From NCBI RefSeq assembly GCF_024519455.1, contig NZ_JALJRY010000004.1:372001-436000 (forward strand): a stretch of 64,000 nt of DNA, in the 5' to 3' direction. A program made the translations under genes and the position numbers. Below are positions 1 through 9,011 of the stretch, one piece after another; position 1 is the stretch's first letter, and every line of letters begins with the position of its first letter. The notes below the pieces were generated by a model, which did no database searches, was not told the DNA's origin, and worked only from the letters and a program-made list of their open reading frames with translations. This DNA is from Streptomyces sp. STR69. GTDB lineage: Bacteria > Actinomycetota > Actinomycetes > Streptomycetales > Streptomycetaceae.

Positions 1-1533
1 GTCGCTGTCGCCGTGGTCATCGCCCTGACCCTGCTGCCCGCGATGCTGGGCTTCGCCGGGACGCGGATCATGAAGGGCAAGCTCCTCAGCCGCCGCATGC
101 ACGCGCTGGAGGAACGCGGCGAGGGCGAGGCCATGGGTGTGCGCTGGGCGCGCTTCGTCACCCGCAATCCGGTCAAGGTCCTCGCCGTCGCGGTGATCGG
201 CCTGGGCCTGCTGACCATCCCCGCCATGTCGCTGCGCCTAGCGCTGCCCGACGACTCCATGAAGTCCCCCGACAGCACCCAGCGCGTCGCCTACGACACC
301 CTCAGCAAGGGCTTCCGTCCCGGCTTCAACGGTCCCCTGACCGTGGTGGTCGACGCCCGTGACAGCAAGGACCCGAAGGCCGCCGCCGCGGACGCGGTGG
401 CGCGGATCAAGAAGCTGCCCAACGTGGCCACGGTGCGCGACGCCGCGTTCAACGAGTCCGGCGACGTGGCCCTGATCGGGGCCATCCCGAAGAGCGCGCC
501 GAGCAGCCAGGCCACCAAGGACCTGGTCAAGGACATCCGCGCCCAGAGCGGCACGTTGCACAAGGACACGGGTGCCGACCTGATGGTGACCGGCACCACC
601 GCCGTCAACATCGACGTCTCCACCAAGCTCGGCCAGGCCCTCATCCCCTACCTGGCGATCGTGGTCGGCCTGGCGCTGGTCCTGCTCCTGCTGGTCTTCC
701 GCTCGATCCTGGTCCCGCTCAAGGCAGCCCTCGGATTCCTCCTGAGCGTGGGCGCCACGCTCGGTGTCGTGGTCGCCGTCTTCCAGTGGGGCTGGCTCAA
801 GGGTCTCTTCGGCATCCAGGAAACCGCGCCGATCGTGAGCGTCCTGCCCATCCTGCTGATCGGCGTGGTCTTCGGACTCGCCATGGACTACGAGGTCTTC
901 CTCGTCACCCGGATGCGGGAGGAGTACGTCCACGGGGCCGAACCCACGCAGGCGATCGTCCAGGGCTTCAAGCACAGTGCGCGCGTGGTCACCGCGGCGG
1001 CGATCATCATGATCTCGGTGTTCTCCGGCTTCCTCCTCGACGACGTGGCACTCATCAAGTCCATCGGCCTCGGCCTCGGCTCCGCCGTGTTCTTCGACGC
1101 CTTCGTGGTCCGCATGACCATCGTCCCGGCGGTCATGACCCTGCTCGGGCGCCGCGCCTGGGCCCTGCCCAAGTGGCTGGACCGGGTCATGCCCAACGTG
1201 GACGTCGAGGGCGAGAAGTTGCGAAAGGCCCTGGCAGCCGAGGAGACGAGCACCGCACCCGAACCCGTATTCGCCGGCGTACCCGCCGGGGGCCGCCAGG
1301 GCTCGGACGACCACGCCGCCCCGTCAGTCCTCACCAGCAGCTCCGGCTCCGACGCCTCGGACACGCCTGGCTTCGCGTCGCCGCTTCCCCGGCACCACCG
1401 TGGAAGGATCCCGGGACTGCCCGGCCTCGGGCACCGCGCGAACGAAGGCGACGCCGCCCCGTCGGCCGACACGGCCGAGCCGAAAGCAACGCCGACGAGG
1501 GGGTTGCGGAACAAACTGTTCCGCAAGAGCTAA
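1..1533 (+). CDS. MMPL family RND-type transporter, C-terminal part (5' end outside window)
   Basis: The reading frame is open from the first base, so this is the 3' part of a longer membrane exporter gene. About 510 residues are visible. They include a periplasmic loop followed by a block of five or six hydrophobic helices typical of the second half of an MMPL protein. The family's GLAMDYEVFL signature (around 880-905) carries the Asp-Tyr pair used for proton relay. A proline/serine-rich soluble tail of roughly 100 residues follows the last helix. MMPL proteins export lipids or hydrophobic natural products by proton-motive force. The two-component pair starts 155 bp downstream on the same strand, so it may control this exporter; that is inference. 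The substrate cannot be told from sequence. Confidence 0.93.
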   Translation, partial: VAVAVVIALTLLPAMLGFAGTRIMKGKLLSRRMHALEERGEGEAMGVRWARFVTRNPVKVLAVAVIGLGLLTIPAMSLRLALPDDSMKSPDSTQRVAYDTLSKGFRPGFNGPLTVVVDARDSKDPKAAAADAVARIKKLPNVATVRDAAFNESGDVALIGAIPKSAPSSQATKDLVKDIRAQSGTLHKDTGADLMVTGTTAVNIDVSTKLGQALIPYLAIVVGLALVLLLLVFRSILVPLKAALGFLLSVGATLGVVVAVFQWGWLKGLFGIQETAPIVSVLPILLIGVVFGLAMDYEVFLVTRMREEYVHGAEPTQAIVQGFKHSARVVTAAAIIMISVFSGFLLDDVALIKSIGLGLGSAVFFDAFVVRMTIVPAVMTLLGRRAWALPKWLDRVMPNVDVEGEKLRKALAAEETSTAPEPVFAGVPAGGRQGSDDHAAPSVLTSSSGSDASDTPGFASPLPRHHRGRIPGLPGLGHRANEGDAAPSADTAEPKATPTRGLRNKLFRKS

Positions 1534-1688
1534 GAGCTGACGGAGACGCGTCGCAACAGCGACCACTGCCGACCGCTGTTCGACCACCGACCGGATCGGC
1601 CACCTCCCACCGGCCGATTCCCCAGCCCCGCCCGCCGGTCCAATCCCCCGGGACCGGCGGGCGGCCTCCCGACCCGTGAAGGACCCCC

Positions 1689-2993
1689 GTGACCACACCG
1701 AGCGCCCCCGCGGCCCCCGGCCCGGACGACCGCCGGGTCCTGGAGACCCTGACCAGCGATTCCGAACAGCGCGTGATCGCCTCGGTCATCTTCCGGCTGG
1801 CCGCGCTGCGGCGGGCCGACCGGGCCCATCCCAAGGTCCGGTACTGGGGGGTACCGGCCTTCTGCGCCGCGCTCGGCATCAACTCCTACCTCAACCCCTA
1901 CAACACCGGCGACGTCCCGGCGCAGCTGGCGCTCATCGTCGCGTTCGCCCTCCCCCTCCTGTGGCGGGAACGCCGGCCCATGCTGGTCTTCGCCCTGACC
2001 ACCGCCGCCTCCGTGCTGGCCCTCCCCCTGGGGGTGCTGACCGGGGCCGAGTCCGCACGGGTCGTGGCCCTGTTCAACGTCGGCCGCTACAGCACCCCCC
2101 GGCAACTCGCTCTCGCCGTCGGCATCACCACCGTGCAGCTCGGAGTGTGGGCCGCCGTCTTCTGGCGGGGCGGCCAGCTGGAACACGCCACACGCCCCGA
2201 GGTCGTGACCCTGCTGGCGATGACCGCCATGGCGGCGTTCGCCGCGCTGGGCCTGCTCAGCCGACTGGCCAGTGCCTACATCGACGCCCTGCGGAAGGAA
2301 CGCGACCAGCAGGCCCGCCTGGCCATAGCGCAGGAACGGGCCCGGGTCTCCCGGGAGATGCACGACATCCTCGGCCACACCCTCGCCGTCATCGTCGGTC
2401 TCGCCGACGGCGCCGCCGCCCTCACCGACAAGAAGCCGGAACGCGGGGCCCAGACTCTCCGCATCATCAGCACCAGCGGCCGTGACGCACTGGCCGAACT
2501 GCGCCGCCTGCTCTCCGTCATCGGCGACGAGGACGACCGGCCGGGCGACAAGCCGCTCGCCCCGCAGCCCGGCCTGACCGACCTCGACTCGCTGCTGGAC
2601 CGCGTCCGCGCGGCCGGTCCCACCGTCACCCTGGACACCCACGGCAGCCTCACCGACCTGCCTCCCGGGATCCAGCTCTCCGTCTACCGCATCATCCAGG
2701 AGGCCCTGACCAACACCGTCAAGTACGCCGCCCCCGACACCTCGGTCCAGGTGTCCCTCACCGCCGACCCGGACGCCGTACGCGTCACCGTCGAGGACAC
2801 CGGCCCGTCCCGCACACCCTCGGCGAACCGTCCCCGCGCGGGCGGCGGCCGTGGCCTGGTAGGCATGCGCGAACGCGCCGCCCTCTACCAGGGCACCGTC
2901 ACCGCAGGCCCCAACGCTCACGGCGGCTGGTCCGTCCACGCCCTCCTCGTCCCCAGCCCGCAGCCCAACTCCCCGGAGAAGCACCCCTCATGA
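1689..2993 (+). CDS. Sensor histidine kinase, NarL/DesK-type (HisKA_3)
   Basis: A 434-residue membrane-bound histidine kinase. Residues about 55-200 hold several hydrophobic segments forming the membrane sensor. The dimerisation/phosphoacceptor region has SREMHDILGHTL, with His225 as the predicted phosphorylation site. The ATPase domain has an N-box-like IIQEALTNTVKYA near residue 335 and the G-box GGRGLVGMRERAALY near 390. Translation starts at a GTG. The stop overlaps the ATG of the response regulator by four bases, so the two are translationally coupled. The ligand is unknown; the adjacent MMPL exporter suggests a link to lipid or drug efflux, which is inference. Confidence 0.93.
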   Translation: MTTPSAPAAPGPDDRRVLETLTSDSEQRVIASVIFRLAALRRADRAHPKVRYWGVPAFCAALGINSYLNPYNTGDVPAQLALIVAFALPLLWRERRPMLVFALTTAASVLALPLGVLTGAESARVVALFNVGRYSTPRQLALAVGITTVQLGVWAAVFWRGGQLEHATRPEVVTLLAMTAMAAFAALGLLSRLASAYIDALRKERDQQARLAIAQERARVSREMHDILGHTLAVIVGLADGAAALTDKKPERGAQTLRIISTSGRDALAELRRLLSVIGDEDDRPGDKPLAPQPGLTDLDSLLDRVRAAGPTVTLDTHGSLTDLPPGIQLSVYRIIQEALTNTVKYAAPDTSVQVSLTADPDAVRVTVEDTGPSRTPSANRPRAGGGRGLVGMRERAALYQGTVTAGPNAHGGWSVHALLVPSPQPNSPEKHPS

Positions 2994-3646
2994 CCACCGT
3001 CCTCATCGTCGACGACCAGGCCCTGCAACGCATGGGCTTCAACATGCTCCTGGAGGCCCAGTCCGACATGAACGTCGTCGGTGAGGCCACCAACGGCGGT
3101 GAAGCGGTCCGTATGACCGCCGAACTCCGGCCCGACGTCGTCCTCATGGACGTCCGGATGCCCGGCATGGACGGCATCGAGGCCACCCGCCGCATCGTGG
3201 AGTCCGGCGGCCGTTCACGCATCCTGGTGCTGACGACCTTCGACCTCGACGAATACGCCTACGACGCCCTGCGTGCCGGCGCCAGCGGCTTCCTGCTCAA
3301 GGACGCCCAGCCCGACGAACTCGTCGCCGGGGTCCGGGCCGTGGCCGCCGGCGACGCCGTCATCTCCCCAGGCCTCACCCGCAAACTGATCGACGCCTTC
3401 AGCGACCGCCTCCCCGGGCACAGTCCGCAGCAGCAGCGCCGACTCGCCGACTTGACCCAACGCGAGTGCGAAGTCCTCACCGCCATGGCCACCGGCTGGA
3501 CCAACCAGGAGATCGCCGAGCGTCTCCACCTCGCCGAATCCACGGTCAAATCCCACATCGGCCGCATCCTCACCAAGATCGACGCCCGCGACCGCGTGCA
3601 GGCCGTCATCTTCGCCTACGACACCGGACTCGTCCGCCCGTCGTAA
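2990..3646 (+). CDS. LuxR/NarL-family response regulator
   Basis: A 218-residue response regulator, the cognate partner of the overlapping kinase. The receiver has the acidic pair D8-D9, the phosphoacceptor D54 in LMDVRMPGMDG, a switch threonine in LVLTTFD, and the conserved lysine in FLLKDA. The C-terminal LuxR helix-turn-helix is LTQRECEVLTAMATGW through STVKSHIGRILTKI (about 153-195). Every catalytic receiver residue is present, unlike in the paralogue downstream. Likely targets are the flanking genes, but no operator was identified. Confidence 0.95.
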   Translation: MTTVLIVDDQALQRMGFNMLLEAQSDMNVVGEATNGGEAVRMTAELRPDVVLMDVRMPGMDGIEATRRIVESGGRSRILVLTTFDLDEYAYDALRAGASGFLLKDAQPDELVAGVRAVAAGDAVISPGLTRKLIDAFSDRLPGHSPQQQRRLADLTQRECEVLTAMATGWTNQEIAERLHLAESTVKSHIGRILTKIDARDRVQAVIFAYDTGLVRPS

Positions 3647-3754
3647 ACCGCCCCGCCCCGCTCGCCCGACCCCCAAGGGCCACACCGACGCCGCTCCTTG
3701 TGTACCGACACGTCCCCGCAACCCAGCATCCGCAACGAAGAACAGGACACAGCA

Positions 3755-4702
3755 ATGGGACCGTTGGCACGAACCGGCATGGGCGTGGCCCTTGCCTGCG
3801 GGGTACTGGTCACCGCCGTCAGCATCGGACAGAGCTCCGACAGCAGCGGCAAGAGCCACGACAAGAGCACCGCCGAAGAGATATCCAAGGGGCCGTACGT
3901 CGCACTCGGCGATTCGTACACCTCGGGTCCCAAGATCCCCCCTCAGACCGGCACTCCGGCCGGCTGCGACCGATCCGGCCGCAACTACCCGGCCCTGGTC
4001 GCCAAGGGACTCGGCCTCAAGACGGCCGACTTCCGTGACGTCAGCTGCAGTGGGGCCACCATCTCCGACCTCACCACCTCCCAGTCCACGGGCAACGGCA
4101 CCAACCCCGCGCAGCTCTCCGCGCTGACCGCCGACACGCGGCTGGTCACGCTCGGCATCGGCGGCAACGACATCGACTTCAGCTCGATGATCACCAAGTG
4201 CGTAGGCACCGGAACGCTCTTCAAACTGGCCGAGCGCGTCACGGACATCACCGACAAGGCACCCTGCGAGGAGAAGTACACCTCCGGCGGCACCGACAAG
4301 GTGGCCCAGAAGATCAGCACCGCGGGTGACCGCCTCACCCGCGCACTGAACGAGATCCAACGCCGTGCGCCCGAGGCCCGGGTCTACGTCGTCGGTTACC
4401 CGTCGATCCTGCCCGCCAAGGGCACTCGCTGCGGTCGTGGCCTGCCCATCGCTCCCGGTGACGTCACGTTCCTCCGCGAGAAGCAACAGCAGCTCAACAC
4501 CATGCTCGGCAAACGCGCACGGGCGGCAGGAGCAACGTACGTCGACACCTTCACCCCGTCCGCCGGCCACGACGCCTGCTCGCCGGCAGCCACCCGCTGG
4601 ATCGAACCCCTCAAGCCCAGCAGCCCCGCCGCCATGGTCCACCCCAACGAACGGGGTGAACGAGGTATGGCCACCGCCGTCCTGAGCACCGTCAAGAGCT
4701 GA
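3755..4702 (+). CDS. Secreted SGNH/GDSL-type hydrolase (lipase/esterase)
   Basis: A 315-residue protein with a short hydrophobic N-terminal segment (MGPLARTGMGVALACG onward), suggesting export or membrane anchoring. Block I is GDSYTSG with the catalytic serine, block III is GIGGNDIDF, and block V contains the HPN histidine, in the normal order for Streptomyces SGNH lipases. Several cysteines in the mature part fit disulfides. The ATG at 3755 follows an AGGA 10 bases upstream and begins the signal sequence; an in-frame GTG at 3698 would add 19 polar residues before it and is less likely. It lies 108 bp after the response regulator and may belong to its regulon (inference). Confidence 0.88.
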   Translation: MGPLARTGMGVALACGVLVTAVSIGQSSDSSGKSHDKSTAEEISKGPYVALGDSYTSGPKIPPQTGTPAGCDRSGRNYPALVAKGLGLKTADFRDVSCSGATISDLTTSQSTGNGTNPAQLSALTADTRLVTLGIGGNDIDFSSMITKCVGTGTLFKLAERVTDITDKAPCEEKYTSGGTDKVAQKISTAGDRLTRALNEIQRRAPEARVYVVGYPSILPAKGTRCGRGLPIAPGDVTFLREKQQQLNTMLGKRARAAGATYVDTFTPSAGHDACSPAATRWIEPLKPSSPAAMVHPNERGERGMATAVLSTVKS

Positions 4703-4858
4703 GGACACGACAGTCCGACGGCAGTGAGACCATCCGGCAGGCCACCCCGGCCTTCTGCCTCCTGCGCCCCACGACTCCGGTCGCGCGTACTCAAGCGGAG
4801 CGCGCGTCCGGTCCGCATCGGCCGTCCGTGGGGACAGGCGCCCGGTGCGGGTGAAGGG

Positions 4859-4896
4859 CCCGGCCACGATCTGAAATCCCAGGATCCGTGGCCGGG
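4859..4896. terminator. Hairpin downstream of the SGNH hydrolase gene
   Basis: CCCGGCCACG (4859-4868) and CGTGGCCGGG (4887-4896) form a perfect 10-bp stem with an 18-base loop, 156 bp after the hydrolase stop and 83 bp before the next start. There is no T-run, as is usual for Streptomyces terminators. It could equally be a leader structure of the next gene. Confidence 0.35.
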
Positions 4897-4978
4897 TCCG
4901 CACCCCCACGCACCGTCCCCGCCCCGACCATCGCCGGCCGAACGCCTTCAGGGCCCGGTCCGCCGGGAGAGCACCCGC

Positions 4979-5722
4979 ATGACCACCGTACTCATCGTCA
5001 ACGACCAGGCTCTGCAACGCCTCGGGCTGCGGATGTTCCTGGAAGCCCAGCCCGACCTCACGATCGTGGGCGAGGCGACCGCCTACGCCCAGGCGGTCCG
5101 ACTCGCCGACTCGCTCCGGCCCGACGTCGTCCTCATGGACATGGGCCGACCTGACGAGAAGCACATTCAGGCCATACATCGCATCACCCGGCCCTATGAG
5201 GATGCGAGTACACCTCACGCGGACGGGACAAGCAGGCTCCCTCCGCGGGTGCTCATACTCAGTCCCTTCGACGCCGACGAGTCCGCCTGCGCCGCCCTGC
5301 GCGCCGGTGCCGACGGACTCCTCCTCAAGGACGCCCTCCCTCACGAACTGACAGCGGCTCTCCACGTCATCGCCCTCGGAGGTGCCGTCCTGTCTCCCCA
5401 CCTCACCCGCGCACTCGTCGACGCGGTCCGTGAGCAGAGCCAGGCCGACCTCACCGAACGCAGACACAGGCTGTCTCATCTCAGCGAGCGCGAATGCGAG
5501 GTGCTCGCCGCTCTCGCCTCCGGCTGGAGCAGCGGGGAGATCGCCGAACGGCTCTCGATAGCCCCGACCACGGTCAAGAGCCACATCAGCAGCATCCTCA
5601 CCAAGATCGGCGCCCGCGCCCGCGTCCAGGCCGTCGTGTTCGCCTACGAGACCGGTCTGGTCAGGCCGACAGGGCAGCAACTCCACCGGAACGACACGGA
5701 CTTCTCGGATCAGTCAGGGTGA
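4979..5722 (+). CDS. Orphan LuxR-family response regulator with degenerate receiver
   Basis: A 247-residue paralogue of the regulator at 2990-3646. The first 30 residues and the HTH are nearly identical between the two (MTTVLIVNDQALQRLG against MTTVLIVDDQALQRMG). The HTH LSERECEVLAALASGW to TVKSHISSILTKI is intact. The receiver has drifted: D8 is Asn, the usual D-x-x-M-P-x-M-D-G after D54 reads DMGRPDEKHI, the switch threonine is Ser, and about 19 residues are inserted before the fourth strand. D54 and the lysine in LLLKDA remain. ATG 4979 was chosen by alignment with the paralogue; the frame is open further upstream. It has no kinase partner and may be an atypical, phosphorylation-independent regulator. 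Confidence 0.85.
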   Translation: MTTVLIVNDQALQRLGLRMFLEAQPDLTIVGEATAYAQAVRLADSLRPDVVLMDMGRPDEKHIQAIHRITRPYEDASTPHADGTSRLPPRVLILSPFDADESACAALRAGADGLLLKDALPHELTAALHVIALGGAVLSPHLTRALVDAVREQSQADLTERRHRLSHLSERECEVLAALASGWSSGEIAERLSIAPTTVKSHISSILTKIGARARVQAVVFAYETGLVRPTGQQLHRNDTDFSDQSG

Positions 5723-6607
5723 GGTCGATCGGCAGCGCACTCACTTGACCAGACAATCGCTGACGGACTGACGGCACATCGAAGCTCCGGACGGCGCGGG
5801 CGACTTGATCGGGCCCCGGCATCAACCGGAGCTTCGTTGCATCCGGACCGGGCCGACCACCCATCGACCGAGCATCGCGACCTACACCCTCACGTGATCA
5901 CCGGGACTTTGAAACCGCCCTGGATGGCGACGGATGCGCCGGCACGTCAATACACGGTGAACCACCCCTCCGCGAAACACTTTCGAAACGCGCTGGTGAC
6001 ATGGATGCCCCACGCCCGAATAATTGTCCCAACCCCGCTCCCCGTCGGAGATTTCAGAGGAGGTGAAGGGGTTGCCTTGCTCGCGCTGGCACGAAGGCAT
6101 TGGAACTGCGTTACAACCGCAGCCGGAATGGCACACCGCCGGCCTCCTCTGAACGGACCGCCACCCATCCGGTCCGTGCCGTCTGCGAATGTACCGACAG
6201 CGACGTGCCATCACCGATTCCCCTGTCACCGCCAACGGTTGAGGAAAACGCAACACCGCCTTCCTCTGTGAACAGCAGTCGCGGACAGGTCGCTCGGCTC
6301 CCTTCGGATTTCACGCACTGACGCACGTGTACGCCATAAGCCGTGAATTCGCCCGCTCGCCAACCAGGGAAACCGGTACCCCAGGGCCCGACTCGACTGC
6401 GCCGATCCGCAGGCTCAGTCCGCGACTCGAACGTTTGGCTTCCCCTTGCCACGGCACGAACGGGCCGCTCCAAATACCTGGGGGAAGACAAACCCGCCTC
6501 CGCCTTGGCGCCGCCAACTCGGAATCGAACCACCGGCCGCCGCCATGCGGATCCCGGCTCGCTCCGGACTCCAAGATCCGATCTTGTCTATCTTTTCGGG
6601 AGGAAAG
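5723..6607. other. 885-bp stretch without a convincing gene
   Basis: Short frames here lack codon bias and family similarity. Visible items are a 10-bp inverted repeat, GAAGCTCCGG at 5781-5790 with CCGGAGCTTC at 5826-5835, which could end the preceding transcript, and a CGAAAC direct repeat near 5980, listed separately. A good ribosome-binding site (GGGAGGAAAG) lies directly before the next gene. The rest probably holds the promoter and leader of that gene or decayed sequence. Confidence 0.5.
5973..5989. promoter_or_regulatory. Direct repeat CGAAAC with TTTCGAAA palindrome
   Basis: CGAAAC occurs at 5973-5978 and 5984-5989, one helical turn apart, and the second copy sits inside the palindrome TTTCGAAA. 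From memory, CGAAA/TTTCG repeats are typical of Streptomyces hemicellulase promoters. The next gene, a secreted carbohydrate-active protein, starts about 620 bp downstream, so the link is weak. Confidence 0.25.
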
Positions 6608-8389
6608 ATGAAAGGCACAAGACATCCGCGTAAAGCCTTGATCGTCGTTCTGGCTATAGCCGCGGCGCTGTGGGCCTTCGTGACGCCCGCGCAGGCGTCC
6701 ACGCCGACTCCTGCCACCCTCTACCAGCTCCCGAGCAACGCATCCTGCACGAAGGCCACCAACAACTGCGCCCTGTACCCGAAAACGGCAGTGCTGCCGA
6801 GCGGACGGCTCGTCGCGGCATTCGAAAAGTCGACGGTGGCCGCCTCGGGCTCGGCCGACGGCCAGACAATGCCGTTGTACAAGAGCGACGACAACGGCAC
6901 GACCTGGCAACACCTGACAGACGTCAAGGCACCGGCGTACGCGTCGTCGAACCCCGCCTACTCGTCGTATGTCAGTAACTGGACCAACCCGTATCTGTAC
7001 GTGCTGCCCCAGGCAGTCGGAAATCTCGCATCCGGCACACTGCTGATGGCCACCGTCGTCTCGGGCGACGACTACAACTACCTCGACCAGAAGGCAGCCA
7101 ACTCCAGCTACACGCCGACGCATGACGGCGACCGCAGTAACACGGCGATCGCGCTCTATTCGAGCACCGACTCGGGCGCGACGTGGAATGTCGTCAACGT
7201 CATCACGACGGGCAGCTGGTCCAACGGCGTGAACTATCCGGCCACCGAGAACACCAGCCACCAGAACGACCCCGTATGGGAACCGTATCTGATGGTCTAC
7301 AACAACCAGCTCGTCGCCTACTACTCCGACGAGAACGACTACACCGGTTACGACTCGTCGACGGGCATTCCGACGATCGATCCGAACAACAGCACAACTC
7401 CGGATCCCGCCACACAGATCCTTGCGCACCGGACATGGGACGGCGTCAGCTCGTCGTGGAGCAGCCCGGTTGTCGATGTCTCCGGAACGACCGTCACCAA
7501 TTCGTCCGGCTACAGCGAGATCGGCGGTGGTCGCCCCGGCATGACCAATGTCGTCCAGACCAGTGACGGCAAGTGGATGATGACCTACGAATACTGGGGC
7601 GGCGGCGACAACGTCCGCTACAAGATCGCCAGCGATCCGCTGCACTTCTACTCGGTGGGCGGCACCGCGGGCACCGGCATCACCTCGCTCTCGGTGACAT
7701 CGGGCTCCAGCGCCTTGTCCCGTGGAGGGAGCCCGGTGCTCATGCGGATGCCGAACGGACGGATCGTCTTCAACGCCGCGGGCAGCGGGGACGTCTGGAC
7801 GAACGCCAGCGGAAGCAGCACCGGCGCGTGGACGCAGCAGCACACGACGATGGCGTCCTCCTACAGCCGCAGCCTCACCTACATCCCCAACACGGGCCGG
7901 GTCGAGATCGTCGGCGGGACAACCACGATCTCCTACGCGGACATCGACTTCGGAAACTCCACCGGCGCGTACTACAAGCTCGTCAACGTCAACAGCGGTA
8001 AGGCCCTTGGTGTGCTGGGCGCGGACCTCCTCGACGGGCAGAACGTGGTCCAGTGGACCGACAACGGGTCGGCAGACCAGTTGTGGCACGTCACGGATGT
8101 CGGCAGCGGATACAGCACACTGCTCGACAAGAACAGCGGCCGAGCCCTCGGCATCCTGGCCGCCAACACGTCGAGCGGTGCGAGCGCCGTGCAGTGGGTA
8201 CAGAACAGCGGCAACGACCAGCAGTGGCAGGTGGTCGCCGTCGGCTCCAACTACAAGCTGGTGAACCGCAACTCGGGTCTCGCCCTCGGCGTTTCCGGAG
8301 CATCCACCAGCGACGGCGCGCAGATCGTCCAGCAGACGTACACCGGCGCCTCCTCTCAACTGTGGTCCCTGGTGCTGGTGTCGTCCTAG
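6608..8389 (+). CDS. Secreted Asp-box (sialidase-fold) protein with C-terminal ricin-type lectin domain
   Basis: 593 residues. A classical signal peptide ends near TPAQAS (about residue 35). The following 420 residues carry Asp-box motifs SDDNGTTW and STDSGATW, which mark a beta-propeller of the sialidase/exo-glycosidase type (GH33- or GH93-like). The last 130 residues are three ricin repeats, each with a Q-x-W signature (DQLW, DQQW, SQLW), forming a beta-trefoil carbohydrate-binding domain. ATG 6608 follows GGGAGGAAAG; the upstream in-frame extension lacks a signal sequence and was rejected. It is likely an extracellular glycan hydrolase. The FRIP arginine motif of true sialidases is not evident, so the exact activity is uncertain. 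Confidence 0.85.
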   Translation: MKGTRHPRKALIVVLAIAAALWAFVTPAQASTPTPATLYQLPSNASCTKATNNCALYPKTAVLPSGRLVAAFEKSTVAASGSADGQTMPLYKSDDNGTTWQHLTDVKAPAYASSNPAYSSYVSNWTNPYLYVLPQAVGNLASGTLLMATVVSGDDYNYLDQKAANSSYTPTHDGDRSNTAIALYSSTDSGATWNVVNVITTGSWSNGVNYPATENTSHQNDPVWEPYLMVYNNQLVAYYSDENDYTGYDSSTGIPTIDPNNSTTPDPATQILAHRTWDGVSSSWSSPVVDVSGTTVTNSSGYSEIGGGRPGMTNVVQTSDGKWMMTYEYWGGGDNVRYKIASDPLHFYSVGGTAGTGITSLSVTSGSSALSRGGSPVLMRMPNGRIVFNAAGSGDVWTNASGSSTGAWTQQHTTMASSYSRSLTYIPNTGRVEIVGGTTTISYADIDFGNSTGAYYKLVNVNSGKALGVLGADLLDGQNVVQWTDNGSADQLWHVTDVGSGYSTLLDKNSGRALGILAANTSSGASAVQWVQNSGNDQQWQVVAVGSNYKLVNRNSGLALGVSGASTSDGAQIVQQTYTGASSQLWSLVLVSS

Positions 8390-8421
8390 ACACCGGCACG
8401 CCTCAACGGGCAGCACACAAA

Positions 8422-8452
8422 GCGGGAGCCCGGCCGGACGTCGGGCTCCCGC
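8422..8452. terminator. Strong hairpin terminator after the lectin-domain gene
   Basis: GCGGGAGCCCG (8422-8432) pairs perfectly with CGGGCTCCCGC (8442-8452) across a 9-base loop, 32 bp after the stop codon. An 11-bp G/C stem without a U-tract is the common actinomycete terminator form. Confidence 0.75.
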
Positions 8453-8549
8453 CAGGGTCGTCACGTGAGCGTGTTCATGGGCCGGCGCACGATGTGGCGT
8501 CGGCCCTACGGCGTCAGTCGAGCGGGACGGTCCGCGCCGAGCGGGCAGG

Positions 8550-8876
8550 TTCACCCCGATACACGACGCGTGGTGGTCAGCTGCCCGCAAGGCCAGCAGG
8601 TACAAGACGGGCACGAAGGCTCTGATCGAGGTGCTGCTGTTGCACCGTCGTGTCTCACACGAGCACCTGGTGGCCGGGCTGGCCGCGTCCTTGGGGGGCG
8701 CATCGACCGCGGACGCTGTCGCTCCGGAGGCCCGCAAGGCCGTCGAGGCCGATGAGGCCGATGATGATTCCGCGCTGGTCCTGACCCAAGAGCCTTCTTC
8801 CGTGGCCTCGTTGACGCAGCGTCGCCTTGCCTGCTTTCCACCCGATCTTCGGCCGTTGCCCTCGCCGACCGTATAA
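8550..8876 (+). pseudogene. IS21-family IstA transposase, C-terminal remnant
   Basis: Reading the frame from 8550 gives FTPIHDAWWSAARKASRY, then TGTKALIEVLLLHRRVSHEH, VAGLAASL, VAPEARKAVEADE and SLTQRRLACFPPDLRPLPS. This matches my memory of the C-terminal end of Streptomyces IS21-type IstA transposases. Only about 108 residues remain. The N-terminal DDE catalytic part is absent and no IstB ATPase gene follows. The frame ends at a TAA at 8874-8876. It is a decayed insertion scar left of the fucose module. Confidence 0.6.
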
Positions 8877-8969
8877 ACGGATGTAAAGACGCGGGCCGAT
8901 TGTGCCTGGGCTGTCTTCCGCCTGCGGACCACCGCCCGGAGCTGTCCAGCCGCCGCGACGATCGACAAC

Positions 8970-9011
8970 ACGGAACGGGTGGCATCGTGATCACGATGCC
9001 ACCCGTTCCGT
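8970..9011. repeat. Perfect 42-bp palindrome
   Basis: Bases 8970-8990 and 8991-9011 are exact reverse complements with no spacer; the centre reads ATCGTGATCACGAT. It sits between an IS21 remnant and a short gene fragment. Possible roles are a factor-independent terminator (as a cruciform or hairpin), an operator for a dimeric protein, or a mobile-element end. Confidence 0.85.

Noticed and set aside
3215..5686. Minus-strand open frame of 823 codons across the response regulators and SGNH hydrolase
   Set aside because: Shadow of three well-supported plus-strand genes; low-complexity composition and no motifs.
5837..6321. Short plus-strand frames in the 5.7-6.6 kb spacer
   Set aside because: No third-position bias, no ribosome site and no recognisable domain.
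6515..6545. tRNA T-loop-like GGTTCGATTCC on the minus strand
   Set aside because: The flanking five-base stem pairs only partly and no acceptor, D or anticodon arm can be built around it, so it is not a tRNA gene.
8465..8755. 96-codon plus-strand frame after the lectin-gene terminator
   Set aside because: It is out of frame with the IS21 IstA remnant, whose residues explain the same bases better.
6311..8971. Minus-strand frame of 886 codons opposite the lectin-domain protein
   Set aside because: Opposite a gene with signal peptide, Asp-boxes and ricin repeats, so it is a GC-driven shadow.
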